Assembly: GCF_000970205.1 (NCBI RefSeq)
Contig: NZ_CP009512.1
Span: forward strand, 2,170,001-2,234,000
DNA from: Methanosarcina mazei S-6
Lineage (GTDB): Archaea > Halobacteriota > Methanosarcinia > Methanosarcinales > Methanosarcinaceae
Direction of reading: 5' to 3'
Length of the DNA: 64,000 nt
The notes under the pieces were generated by a model that had not been told where the DNA came from, did not search any database, and saw nothing but the letters and a program-made list of their open reading frames with translations. A program made the position numbers and the translations under genes. Shown here piece after piece: positions 18,497-28,148 of the stretch. Numbering within the stretch: the stretch's first letter is position 1; the number at the start of each line of letters is the position of its first letter.

Positions 18497-19369
18497 ATGG
18501 GATTCAATCAGGTAGCTGAAAGCGATGAAACTATTATTGATGAGGTACTGGAAAGACAGCGAATTCTAGAAACTGTGATAAACAACAGCCCTGTAATGGC
18601 TTTTCTCTGGGCCCCGGAAGAAGACTGGCCCGCCAAATACGTATCGGAAAACGTAAGCCAGCTGGGGTACAGTGCAGAGGACTTCCTTACAGGCAGGATA
18701 ATGTATGGAAATATTGTTCATTCCGAGGATATAGACAGGGTAAGAAAAGAACTCACCACATGCTGTGAAATCGGAAAAGACGATTTTGTCACCAGATATA
18801 GGGTTATTACAGGTAGTGGGGAGATCCTCTGGGTAGAAGAAAAAACCTTTATCCAGAGAGATGAAAAGGGAAGAGTGGTTAATTTTCAGGGCATTGTCAG
18901 GGATATCACCACAGAGATTAAAAACGAAATAGCACTGCGCGACGCCCTTGAGAGCCAGAAAGCCCTCATGGAAAAACAAAAAGCCCTGCTTGAGAGGCAG
19001 AGAGCGCTCGAAACAGTGATTAATAACAGTTCTATGGTAGTTTTCCTCTGGAAAGCAGAAAAATACTGGCCCACAATTTATGTATCCGAAAATGTCCGGC
19101 AATTCGGGTATGCTCCGGAAGATTTTATTTCCGGGAGAGTCCTTTATGGAAAAATCGTCCACCCTGAAGACCTTCTTCTCGTAGAGCTGGAACTCGAAGA
19201 GAACTGCGAAGAAGGGGGAAAAGAGTTCAACCGCCAGTACAGGATCCTTACAGCCTCAGGAGAGGTGCGCTGGGTGGAAGAAAAAACCTTTATACAGCGC
19301 AACCAGGAAGGGCAGGTAACCAATTTCCAGGGCATCATAGAAGACATAACCGACAGAGTCAAGCCCTGA
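18497..19369 (+). CDS. Two-PAS-domain protein without a kinase domain
   Basis: 290 residues consisting of two PAS/PAC units (about 20-145 and 170-288), each with the phrases 'INNSxxxxFLW', 'YVSENV', 'GYxxEDFxxGRxxYGxIVHxED' and 'GEVRWVEEKTFIQR'. The two units are near-duplicates and also match the PAS domain of the histidine kinases at 10806 and 24551. There is no transmitter or receiver domain and no membrane segment. It may act as a soluble sensor that binds a kinase through its PAS domain or modulates transcription. Strong ribosome-binding site, own TATA box. Confidence 0.85.
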   Translation: MGFNQVAESDETIIDEVLERQRILETVINNSPVMAFLWAPEEDWPAKYVSENVSQLGYSAEDFLTGRIMYGNIVHSEDIDRVRKELTTCCEIGKDDFVTRYRVITGSGEILWVEEKTFIQRDEKGRVVNFQGIVRDITTEIKNEIALRDALESQKALMEKQKALLERQRALETVINNSSMVVFLWKAEKYWPTIYVSENVRQFGYAPEDFISGRVLYGKIVHPEDLLLVELELEENCEEGGKEFNRQYRILTASGEVRWVEEKTFIQRNQEGQVTNFQGIIEDITDRVKP

Positions 19370-19716
19370 AGATTATTTTTCTTTTTTCATATTTCCCTTT
19401 CGGGTTCGTCTTTTTCTGTTTTTTCCTTCCGGTCTGTCTCCTTTATATTTTTAATTTCTTTAAACCGGCTTTAACAAAGAATAATTATAAGAGAAAAGTT
19501 ACTGAAGCGAACGATATGTATAAGATATAAGAAAATATATTTATATGCGTCAATAAAAATAGTTCATTATTCTGATGTGCAAAGTGCATTTATCACATGC
19601 CCTGAATAAGAGCTTTAAACATAATATACGTGATAATTATATTTGATGCCGATGCTTTATTAATTACATTATAAATGTACAGCCGGAGAAGGCTGTGTCC
19701 AGTTGAGGTGCATAAT

Positions 19717-20526
19717 ATGGAAGACTCTCTGCTTGACCTGATTTTTTTATCTGAAAAAAGAAAGAATGTTATTCTTCTTTTGCTTGAGGGACCGAAAGAT
19801 ATCAATACGCTCAAGAAAACCCTTAAAGCAAGCGCAACCTCAGTCCAGCCCCAGATAAAAATGTTGAAGGAAAAGCACCTTGTAATACAGGACAGGGATG
19901 TTTACAGGCTAAGCGAGATTGGAATAATTATAGCCGAGAAAATGAAACCCCTTCTGGATACTATTTCCGTGCTGGAAGAAAACGCAGATTACTGGGCTGA
20001 CAGAGACATGAGTAAAATTCCTCCATTTCTTCTTCGCCGTATTGAGGAACTTGGTCACTGCATTACAGTCGAGCCCAAAATAGAACATATGTTTGAAATG
20101 ATCCCTGAATATGTCGAAAACGCCAAAAAATCTAAAAAATTCGAAGCTCTGGTTTCTTATTTCCATCCTCTTTTTCCTTCTTTTTATCTCGAACTTGTAC
20201 AGAAAGGAACATCTGTGTCCCTTATCCTTCCAGAACCAATCCTCAAAAGATGGGCTGAAGAGGATTACAGGGAGCATACCATGAAGTTACTTAAAATGGA
20301 AAATGCAAAGCTTATGGTCTGTAAGGATTGTGAAAAGATTCCCACCATTATAGCTGCAGACAATTTCATGGGAGTAGCTCTTTTTCCCAAAGAGGGGACA
20401 TTTGACCGGAAGTATGTGATATCTTTTGAACCCGGTGCTCTTGCCTGGGGCAAGGAACTCTATGATTATTACGAGAAGAATTCCGAACGTGTTGAGAGTA
20501 TTGACAGTTATATCAGTACAGCCTGA
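19717..20526 (+). CDS. HTH regulator of the methyltransferase-regulator type (DUF1724)
   Basis: 269 residues from ATG 19717 with GAGGTG upstream. An N-terminal ArsR-like winged helix (residues 5-75: 'SEKRKNVILLLLEGPKDINTLKKTL', 'IKMLKEKHLV', 'YRLSEIG') precedes a DUF1724/FilR1 domain with 'YFHPLFPSFYLELVQKG' and 'CKDCEKIPTIIAADNFMGVALF'. In Methanosarcina proteins of this layout (Msr family) control methanol and methylamine/methylsulfide methyltransferase genes, often from nearby loci. It is therefore a candidate regulator of mtbCBP, by family and position. A second member lies at 23654. Confidence 0.88.
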   Translation: MEDSLLDLIFLSEKRKNVILLLLEGPKDINTLKKTLKASATSVQPQIKMLKEKHLVIQDRDVYRLSEIGIIIAEKMKPLLDTISVLEENADYWADRDMSKIPPFLLRRIEELGHCITVEPKIEHMFEMIPEYVENAKKSKKFEALVSYFHPLFPSFYLELVQKGTSVSLILPEPILKRWAEEDYREHTMKLLKMENAKLMVCKDCEKIPTIIAADNFMGVALFPKEGTFDRKYVISFEPGALAWGKELYDYYEKNSERVESIDSYISTA

Positions 20527-21400
20527 AAAAGGAAATCAGCGGAAAAGGAACTGTACAGCGTAGAAATGGGTTCAGTAATAAAGAAAAAAAGAAATCTCAG
20601 TATTTAAGCCTGCATTGATTTTTCTGTGTATTTTATCCGAAGAAGAGATAAAAGTTCAGACCCTGAATCATGCCAGTTATATGCTCCCGCTTATTCGGTT
20701 ATCCAGGTCATTTTGATTATCCAGGTCTGACATGAGCTCAGGTTTGCCATTTCCCAGGTCGCCATTAGGACCACTTTCAAATTCGCAATCCATACCTGAG
20801 ATCCTGAGCTCTGTCTGACATGGTAGTCCGCGAATCAGGACTTCTTCTCAACAGAATATGCTTCTGGAAGAGTCCAGCCGCTCTATTCTTTAATTTGTTT
20901 TGTCCATACTTCATTTCCTTACGGACAGTTTTGATGAATTCCCAAACCCATTTATTTTTTATCGACATATTTTTTGACAGGCATCCCGCCGGACACCTTT
21001 AATTTTATATAAGGAAATTTCAGTGGATTAAAAGAGTTATGCATTGTTTTTTAAGAGAGTTCCCAAACTCATATCCTGCACGCTCATATCCACTTTAAGG
21101 TTCTTTCTGGCGTATTAAAGTTTTATACGCTTTCTTTGAAGCACGGCTTTATTTTTTGGAATAAAGCCTTCCCTTCTTTTCAGCCTCAAATCATTCAGGT
21201 TGAACCTCTTTTCCTGACACCTCCCTTTTATATATCTTATATTATATAGCCCAACCTGTAAAGTTTCTTCAGCTGGCCAGGGCTCGAGAAAGAGTAACTG
21301 GAAATTGCCTTTTTCATGAGATTTTTCAAAGGCTTCAAAAATTTCTCAGCTAAAAATTATATATATTTATCCGAACTAAATATGTAGACATTATCTGAAC
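20527..21400. other. Intergenic region with mtbC-promoter-like element
   Basis: About 870 bases without an accepted gene. It holds 'tagcccaacctgtaa' (21247-21261), found again at 23418-23432, followed by a roughly 120-base stretch that resembles the sequence after the second copy. The end carries a degenerate copy of the 24-bp repeat that continues on the far side of the IS256 element. Confidence 0.5.
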
Positions 21401-22668
21401 GGCAGTGTGCCTAATTTTCTGTAAAATTTGCTCTATACCCCTTAGTCTTCTTTTTTGATTACTGCTCCATTACTATATACCTGTTTCCAGTAATCCAGTC
21501 TTCATTTATATCAATGAGTATTGAGACTACCAGTCTCAATACTGATTCCTGGTTAGGGAATGCTCCTACAACTTTGGTTCTTCTTTTTATCTCCTTGTTA
21601 GTTCTCTCCATCATATTTGTCGTCCTTATTTTTCTCCAATGACTCTGTGGAAACTGCATGTAATTCATTACATCATACTGAAAATTCTCAAGAGTATCAG
21701 CTGCACTTTTATATTCCATCTTATCCAGTTCCCTTATCAAATCATTGTATTTTTGACGGTCTACCAATGCTTCTTTTATCTTATCTGCTACTTCTTTTTG
21801 CTTCTTTTTTTGAACCTTTTTTAGAGCTTGCCTTATCAGATGAACGTGGCACATCTGCCAGCTTGATCCGATGAAGGATTCTCTAACTGCTTTTTGTATT
21901 CCTTTATGACCATCAGAAACAATTAACTTGACACCTCTTAACCCTCTTTCTTTCAGGTCTTCGAATAGATCTTGCCAGAACAGAGAGTCTTCGCTGTCTG
22001 CCAATCTTGCTCCAAGAATCTCGCGAAAACCATCATCCCTGACTCCAGAAACTATAAAGAGAGCTTTATTTTCGTAATGAAGTCCATCTCTTACTTTGAG
22101 ATAAGTAGCATCAATAAACAAATAAGGAATTTCGTGTTCTATTGGCTTTGACAAAAATTCTGAAACTTTCTCATCCAGCTCTTTTGTAATTCTGGAAACT
22201 GAAGAGGCTGAGATTCCCTCAACTCCCAAAGCAGTCATGACCTTATCCACCCTTCGGGTGGAAACGCCTTGCAGGTAAGATTCAGCTACAGCGGATAAGA
22301 TGGCCTGTTCAACTCGGGAATATTTCTCAAATACCTGAGTTTCAAAGGGAAACTCACGGAATTGAGGTTTTAATAATTCAAGTTCTCCATACTTGGTAAG
22401 GAGGGTTCGGGGTTTGTAGCCATTTCTACTGGCTTTACGAGAATCAGTCCTCTCATAACGTTGTGCACCAACCTGGAGGAGGGCTTCCTCCTCCATTACG
22501 AGATTTAAAAACCACGTAATTAAATGGCGAATTCCATCTTCCTGATCGACAAGATAATCTTTTATGAGTGAGAATAAATCTACCATTGACTCTGCATCCT
22601 GTTTTTTTGTGGTGAAAGGAAAAGGATACAGAGTCAATCATAATTTACAGAACTTTCGGTACACTGCC
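21401..22668. mobile_element. IS256-family insertion sequence, complete
   Basis: 1268 bp. Ends match as imperfect terminal inverted repeats of about 26 bp: ggcagtgtgcctaattttct at the left and (reverse complement) ggcagtgtaccgaaagttct at the right. The 8-bp duplication atctgaac flanks it exactly (21393-21400 and 22669-22676). It contains one intact transposase gene. The target is a unit of a 24-bp minisatellite. Confidence 0.92.
21459..22637 (-). CDS. IS256 (mutator-type) transposase
   Basis: 392 residues, full length for the family. The catalytic triad is visible as Asp in 'LFIDATYLKVRDG', Asp in 'LIVSDGHKGI' and Glu in 'NMMERTNKEIKRRT', with the family phrase 'WQMCHVHLIRQAL' between. The N-terminal half includes 'SRNGYKPRTLLTKYGELELLKPQFRE'. 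ORF, ends and target duplication are all intact, so the element looks able to move. Confidence 0.95.
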   Translation of the reverse strand: MTLYPFPFTTKKQDAESMVDLFSLIKDYLVDQEDGIRHLITWFLNLVMEEEALLQVGAQRYERTDSRKASRNGYKPRTLLTKYGELELLKPQFREFPFETQVFEKYSRVEQAILSAVAESYLQGVSTRRVDKVMTALGVEGISASSVSRITKELDEKVSEFLSKPIEHEIPYLFIDATYLKVRDGLHYENKALFIVSGVRDDGFREILGARLADSEDSLFWQDLFEDLKERGLRGVKLIVSDGHKGIQKAVRESFIGSSWQMCHVHLIRQALKKVQKKKQKEVADKIKEALVDRQKYNDLIRELDKMEYKSAADTLENFQYDVMNYMQFPQSHWRKIRTTNMMERTNKEIKRRTKVVGAFPNQESVLRLVVSILIDINEDWITGNRYIVMEQ

Positions 22669-22835
22669 ATCTGAACAAAATATGAAGATATTATCTGAAC
22701 AAAATATGAAGATATTATCTGAACAAAATATGAAGATATTATCTGAACAAAATATGAAGATATTATCTGAACAAAATATGAAGATATTATCTGAACAAAA
22801 TATGAAGAGATATTATCTGAACAAAATTGAAATTG
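22669..22835. repeat. 24-bp minisatellite split by IS256
   Basis: Six units of atctgaacaaaatatgaaga + tatt (one expanded to 26 bp) followed by a partial copy. A degenerate copy (atccgaactaaatatgtaga + catt) ends just left of the IS256 element at 21392, showing that the element landed inside the array. Confidence 0.85.
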
Positions 22836-23653
22836 AAATAAAAGCGAATCATGCCTGAAGTAAAAAGGAATTGAATCTGAAAAGATCAGATTTTAAATTG
22901 GCGAACTAAATTGTAAAGGTAGATTAGAAAGATAAATACTTTAAATTTTAAAATATGAAAAAGAACAGGCATTAATTTCGAACAACTCAGAAAAAGCAGA
23001 ATAAATCCGGATCAATAACCTGAAACTACAGATAAATCCTGAAAAAAGTATTGTCTTTTGAGAATAGTTTTTGAGAGCCCTGAAGAGAATAGCATTCCCA
23101 CCTGCTACTCTCCCGGGATACTCGTAATGCAATTGCAGAATAGAAGCAGTAACGAAAGCTGACCGCCATTAGATATCAGCTATCGGCCTGCTTCTTTTTG
23201 TTCCTCGTATTTAATTTTCCGGAACTGATTTTATTCCTTCAATGGAGGTTTCTCATTTTGAGGTTCTCATTTTGAGGATGCGACAGCATTTATTCTTGCC
23301 ATTTTTTCCGGCCGATACTCCGGCCAATTTTAGATTATGCACATTTTTACCGCGTTAAATGTGCTTTTACCGTTTTGTTTTTCTGCGCCTGAATAGTTTT
23401 ATTGTCTCAATAATATTTAGCCCAACCTGTAATGCCCTGTCAAAACTCTCATGCAAAGGAAAGAGTAAAAGGATAATCTTCTCACGCAGGAGTTTTCGAT
23501 GTCATTAAATTTTTTGAAAGGCTTAAAATCCTCGAAATTGGAGGGATTGTTTAACAGCAATTCCAGTTAAACTGGCACTCAGTTAATTTTTAGTCTACCG
23601 GAAATACGAGACATAACATATTAATAAAAGTTTATTTATAGTAAGAACTAGCA
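22836..23653. other. Upstream region of second HTH regulator
   Basis: About 820 bases without a gene. Contains the second copy of tagcccaacctgtaa (23418-23432) about 230 bases before the regulator start, and the shared downstream phrases 'gaaagagtaa' and 'ttttgaaaggctt' seen also after 21247. Confidence 0.45.
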
Positions 23654-24439
23654 ATGAGCTCCTCTTTATGCGATACTATATGGCTTTCTGAAAAAAGAAA
23701 AAACCTCCTCCTTTTGCTTATGGAAGGACCAAGGGACATTGAGCAGATAAAGACGTCACTCAACGTAAATTCCAAAGCAATGATGCCCCAGATAAAGATC
23801 CTGAATAAGCAGGGGTTAATTCTCCAGAATGGAAACACCTACGAGCTTTCCGACATCGGGACACTGGTTGTAGGGAACATGCTCCCTCTCCTGAATACCC
23901 TTGAGGTTATCGAGGAAAATAAGGAATACTGGGCAAGCCGTGATGTGAGCGCCATACCCCACAACCTGTTCATGCGCCTTGGAGAGCTCGGGGAATGTAT
24001 GGTAATTGAGCCTGACCTGAACCACCTTTTTGACCTTCCGAGGGAGTTTACGGAAAACATTATGAAATCCAGGAGCATCCTGAGTTCCCTTTCGTATTAT
24101 CATCCCCTTTACCCTTCGCTTTATTCAAAACTTGCAAAGAGCAAAGCCGAAGTTGAACTCGTACTGACAGAATCCGTGTTCGAGAGGCTGAAAAATGAGA
24201 CCCCCGACGAGCTCAGGTCTCTCCTCGAGTCCGAAAACACAACAGTAATGGTCTGTGAAGAAAGCCTCAATATTCCTACCATCGCCGTTACTGACCGTTT
24301 CATGTACCTTTGCCTTTTCGACAGGCAGGGGAAATATGACCACAGAAAGGTGATGAGCTTTGATGAAAGTGCCCTTTGCTGGGGCAGGGAGCTTTTCAAG
24401 CATTATAAAAAGTCAGCCAGAAAAGTCACAGATATTTAA
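23654..24439 (+). CDS. Second HTH regulator of the methyltransferase-regulator type
   Basis: 261 residues with the same layout as the regulator at 19717: winged helix ('SEKRKNLLLLLMEGPRDIEQIKTSL'), then DUF1724 with 'YYHPLYPSLYSKLAKSKAEVELVL' and 'CEESLNIPTIAVTDRFMYLCLF'. The two are clearly paralogous. No strong ribosome-binding site precedes ATG 23654. It lies 111 bases ahead of the second sensor kinase, same strand, so the regulator, kinase and receiver may form one signalling unit. Target genes cannot be read from sequence; mtbCBP or an unlinked methyltransferase operon are likely. Confidence 0.87.
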   Translation: MSSSLCDTIWLSEKRKNLLLLLMEGPRDIEQIKTSLNVNSKAMMPQIKILNKQGLILQNGNTYELSDIGTLVVGNMLPLLNTLEVIEENKEYWASRDVSAIPHNLFMRLGELGECMVIEPDLNHLFDLPREFTENIMKSRSILSSLSYYHPLYPSLYSKLAKSKAEVELVLTESVFERLKNETPDELRSLLESENTTVMVCEESLNIPTIAVTDRFMYLCLFDRQGKYDHRKVMSFDESALCWGRELFKHYKKSARKVTDI

Positions 24440-24550
24440 TTCCCCTTTAAATTATTTAATCCCCCAGAATTTCCCCGGCTTTTTAAAGCAGCTGGTTAGC
24501 GTCCCATGCTGAATCTTTCCCAAAACCCTGATTTACGGGAGTCCAGTAAT

Positions 24551-27181
24551 ATGAGGTTAAAAAATGTCCCCCTGAAACCCAAGCTGGTTATTTTTATTGT
24601 TGTTGGAGTTTTCCTTATCCTTGCCGTATCCACTGCTGTTATAATAGGGACCGTGACCTCTCAGGAAGAAAAGCTTGCATATGAGAAATCTATCGAGATG
24701 GCAGGCAATTATGCAAATCAGTTTGATGCACAGATGGAGGCAAACCAGGCTATTGCAAGGACACTTGCCTGCACCATGGCTGAGTACGGGTCCCAGGACA
24801 GGGAAGAGGCAATGAGCATTATCAAAAGGATACTTAACGAGAACCCACAGCTTATAGGCGTCTATCTGGGTTATGAGCCGGATGCTTTTGACGGCAGGGA
24901 TAAAAACTATATTAATGCTCCAGGGCACGATTCAACAGGCAGGTTTGTACCTTACTGCAACAAAATCAATGGACCTGTGATCATCGAACCTCTTGTCCAT
25001 TACGATTCCTCTGATTATTATCAGCTTCCAAAAACGACCGGAAAAGATACCCTGACAGAACCTTATTTTTATGAAGGAATATTCATGGTAAGCTATGACT
25101 CGCCTATTTTTAAAAACGGGGAATTTGCAGGGATAGCCGGTGTGGACGTCCCTCTTGAGTACGTGGACGATGTAGCAAGCAGTATACGCACTTTTGATAC
25201 CGGATATGCTTTCATGGTAAGCAATACGGGAATTTTTCTCTCTCATCCCACACAGAAAAACTGGATTGGAGAAAAAAGCCTCTCTGACTTTGATGTGGAA
25301 GAGATAAAAAATGCTGCATCTGACATCCGCGAGGGGATAGGAGGGCATGTTGAAATTAAGGACCCTATAACAGGCAAAACCGTGATAATGTTTTACGAGC
25401 CCGTAAAAACAGGAGATTTTTCTTTCGTGCTTGTCGTTCCCAAAGAGGAAATGCTTGCCGGAGTGAAGGACCTGAGGGACCGGCTTCTCATCATCTCTGC
25501 CATCTCAATCCTGTTTATGGCTGCTCTCGCTCATATGATTGCCAGGTCCATTACAAGACCTATTGATGATATTGTTGATGATTTCAAAAATATCGCACAG
25601 GAGGCTGTTAAAGGGAAGCTGGATGTGAGGGCAAATACCGATGTGGAAGTTGATTTTCAGGAGATACCTACGGGGTTGAATGAGATTCTTAAAGCTGTTG
25701 TTGTCCCTGTGCGGGAAACCATACGGGTCACCAATGCCCTTGCGAAAGGGGAATTAAAAGAAAGGGTTAATGTGGATGTCCAGGGAGAGTTCAGGGAATT
25801 GGGGGACACTCTTGACAAGTTCTCCGAGACCCTCAATATGATTATAGATGACTCCAATGCTGTCCTGACAGCTTTTCAGAACTATGATTTTAAGCGTGAG
25901 ATCTCCGTGCACGGGCAGGGGGATTTCAAGCTCCTTACGGATGGGATCGAAGAGACTCGAAGGGTACTCGACCTTATCACCATGCAGAGGAGAGTAGCGG
26001 AAAAAGCCCTGCTGGATTATGCAATGGAGCTGGAACATTCCAACAAGCTTAAAGAAGAGATGGAAAGGGTCATTAACAACAGTCCTGTAATTGTGTTTTT
26101 ATGGAAATACGAACCAGGCTGGCCTGCGGAATTTGTCTCGGAAAATGTTAGCCTTTTAGGATATGAAGTTGAAGATTTTATTTCAAAGAGAGTTTTCTAT
26201 GAAAATATCATACATCCGGAAGACCTCCAAAAGATCCAGGAAGAGCTTGCCAGAAACGTGGAGTCAGGATGTAATCTCTATAATTCGGAATACAGGGTTC
26301 TGACCAGATCCGGAGAGGTCCGCTGGGTGGATGAAAGAACGTTTATCCACAGGGATGAGAGATGCGAAGTCCACCTCCAGGGAGTTATCCTTGACGTAAC
26401 CGAACACAAAAAAGCTGAAGAAGCCCTCCTTCAGATAGAAGAGATTCATAAGAAAGAGATCCACCACAGGATTAAAAACAACCTCCAGGTAATCTCAACC
26501 CTTCTCTATCTCGAATCAGGCAATTTCAGCGATGAAAAGGTAATCGAAGCCTTTATAGAGAGCCAGCACAGAGTCAAGTCAATGGCCCTCGTGCATGAAA
26601 AACTCTACCAGTCCGAAGATATGGTAAGTGTGGACTTTGCAGATTATATCAAAGACCTCTCAGACTACCTCTTCCATTCCTATTCCGTGGGCGATGGAAA
26701 CGTGAGTCTTAGGCTTGATATTGAAAACATATTCCTCGGAATGGACACTGCGGTTCCCCTGGGCATTATTATAAACGAACTGGTTTCAAACTCTCTTAAA
26801 CATGCTTTTTCCAAAGGAGAGGACGGAGAAATTTGCATCCGGCTGCATAGAAACGAAAGAGGTAATCTTTATACAGAAAATTATAATAATGCAGAAGCTA
26901 AAGTGGCTATGAGCGAGAAAACAGACTTTAATGGTATCAGCAGATTACAGGAAGATAAAAAAGCAGAGGACAGAAAAGCAGAGGATAGGCTCACTCTTAT
27001 TGTAAGGGACAATGGCAGAGGCTTCCCTGAAGGTCTTGACTTTAGAGATACGGATTCCCTCGGGCTCCAGCTTGTGACTGCACTTGTTGACCAGATTAAC
27101 GGAAGCATAGAACTTGATACCAGCAGGGGAACCGGGTTCAAAATTATTTTTCAGGAGCTGAAGTATAAAACCAGGGTGTGA
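24551..27181 (+). CDS. Membrane sensor histidine kinase (dCache-HAMP-PAS-HisKA_2)
   Basis: 876 residues from ATG 24551 (GGGAG upstream); an ATG 15 codons earlier is less likely. Same architecture as the kinase at 10806: membrane segment, double-Cache domain ('DSTGRFVPYCNKIN', 'PYFYEGIFMVSYDSPI'), second membrane segment, HAMP, PAS/PAC, 'KKEIHHRIKNNLQVIS' phospho-acceptor and GHKL ATPase ('NELVSNSLKHAF', 'DNGRGFPEGLD'). It differs by an insertion of about 35 charged residues inside the ATPase domain, between 'RLHRNERGN' and 'LTLIVRDNG' (contains AEDRKAEDR). Its stop overlaps a possible GTG start of the receiver gene, indicating translational coupling. Confidence 0.92.
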   Translation: MRLKNVPLKPKLVIFIVVGVFLILAVSTAVIIGTVTSQEEKLAYEKSIEMAGNYANQFDAQMEANQAIARTLACTMAEYGSQDREEAMSIIKRILNENPQLIGVYLGYEPDAFDGRDKNYINAPGHDSTGRFVPYCNKINGPVIIEPLVHYDSSDYYQLPKTTGKDTLTEPYFYEGIFMVSYDSPIFKNGEFAGIAGVDVPLEYVDDVASSIRTFDTGYAFMVSNTGIFLSHPTQKNWIGEKSLSDFDVEEIKNAASDIREGIGGHVEIKDPITGKTVIMFYEPVKTGDFSFVLVVPKEEMLAGVKDLRDRLLIISAISILFMAALAHMIARSITRPIDDIVDDFKNIAQEAVKGKLDVRANTDVEVDFQEIPTGLNEILKAVVVPVRETIRVTNALAKGELKERVNVDVQGEFRELGDTLDKFSETLNMIIDDSNAVLTAFQNYDFKREISVHGQGDFKLLTDGIEETRRVLDLITMQRRVAEKALLDYAMELEHSNKLKEEMERVINNSPVIVFLWKYEPGWPAEFVSENVSLLGYEVEDFISKRVFYENIIHPEDLQKIQEELARNVESGCNLYNSEYRVLTRSGEVRWVDERTFIHRDERCEVHLQGVILDVTEHKKAEEALLQIEEIHKKEIHHRIKNNLQVISTLLYLESGNFSDEKVIEAFIESQHRVKSMALVHEKLYQSEDMVSVDFADYIKDLSDYLFHSYSVGDGNVSLRLDIENIFLGMDTAVPLGIIINELVSNSLKHAFSKGEDGEICIRLHRNERGNLYTENYNNAEAKVAMSEKTDFNGISRLQEDKKAEDRKAEDRLTLIVRDNGRGFPEGLDFRDTDSLGLQLVTALVDQINGSIELDTSRGTGFKIIFQELKYKTRV

Positions 27182-27183
27182 GA

Positions 27184-27648
27184 ATGGCAGAAGGACGAAT
27201 TTTGATTGTTGAAGACGAACATATCGTTGCTATGGGAATAAAGCGTATGCTAAAAAGCCTGGGATACACGGTTACAGGTGTAGCGTCATCCGGAAAAGAT
27301 GCCATAAGCAAAGCCGAAAGTACATTTCCTGATCTCATATTGATGGACATAATGCTTAAAGGTGAACTTGACGGCGTGGAGGCTGCAAAAGAGATAAAAG
27401 AGCGCTTTGATGTGCCCATAGTCTATCTAACTGCTTATTCAGACAGCAATATTCTTGAGAGAGTGAAAAAAACAGGGCCCTCCGGATATATCGTGAAGCC
27501 GTTTGATGAAAAAGACCTTTACAGCAATATCGAAATAGCTCTGCACAGATCCAGGAAAGAAAAAAAGGACATTGAAGAAGGGATTGAAGGAGAAATTGAA
27601 GGAGAAATTGAAGAAGGAGAAATCAAAGAAGTTGAAGAGAAAAAATAA
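27184..27648 (+). CDS. Single-domain response regulator
   Basis: 154 residues from ATG 27184, or two more from a GTG at 27178 that overlaps the kinase stop. A CheY-like receiver: acidic pair 'VEDE', phospho-Asp in 'LILMDIMLKG', Thr in 'VYLTAYSD' and Lys in 'YIVKPFDEKDL'. A Glu-rich tail follows (repeats of EIEGEIEE). No output domain, so it would act by protein contact or in a relay. Coupling to the kinase at 24551 makes it its direct partner. Confidence 0.92.
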   Translation: MAEGRILIVEDEHIVAMGIKRMLKSLGYTVTGVASSGKDAISKAESTFPDLILMDIMLKGELDGVEAAKEIKERFDVPIVYLTAYSDSNILERVKKTGPSGYIVKPFDEKDLYSNIEIALHRSRKEKKDIEEGIEGEIEGEIEEGEIKEVEEKK

Positions 27649-28148
27649 GGTAAATTACCTTTTTCCCTGTGGGGTTCTTCTTTCATTCAATAACTTTTAT
27701 TAATTATATAAAATTTATTGGAACTGCTTTGCGGGATTTTTTTCTTCCGGCAGTCTTTTTTTATCTGAATCTATTTTCCCGGTTAAAAATTTGAATAGCT
27801 TTAAAATATCCCATATCCTCTGTCATTACCTGTCCGTCCTGCCAGGGACAGGGGTCTCAAATAATCTGCTTCCTTCTGTCAATACCGCAGAGGGGAGGCT
27901 ATATAGTTCCAGGAATATAGAAACGATGTATATGAAGAAAATCCGGGATGAATCTTTATTTGATCAGGAGTTTTTATTTGCTTTTATTAGTTGTAATACA
28001 GGGCGTTTTTTGAGAAAAGAATAGGATTTTGTATCCAGTTGATAGAAAGATTGATAAAGGTACTGGTTGTCAAATGAGCAATTTCAGCAGGGAAAACCGG
28101 GGAATAAAAACGATCAGGATGCTGGGATACAAAACGAAGGTGTAGTGA
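27649..28148. other. Gap between the two receiver genes
   Basis: 500 bases; a 77-codon frame at 27791 has no ribosome-binding site or recognisable content and is not accepted. AT-rich 'aataacttttattaattatataaaatttatt' type sequence around 27690-27720 may hold a promoter. Confidence 0.35.

Noticed and set aside
22669-22835. CRISPR-like array
   Set aside because: The 24-bp units are directly joined without spacers and no cas gene is present; it is a minisatellite. The same holds for the other arrays.
27791-28024. 77-codon ORF between the receiver genes
   Set aside because: No ribosome-binding site, no conserved pattern, and atypical composition.
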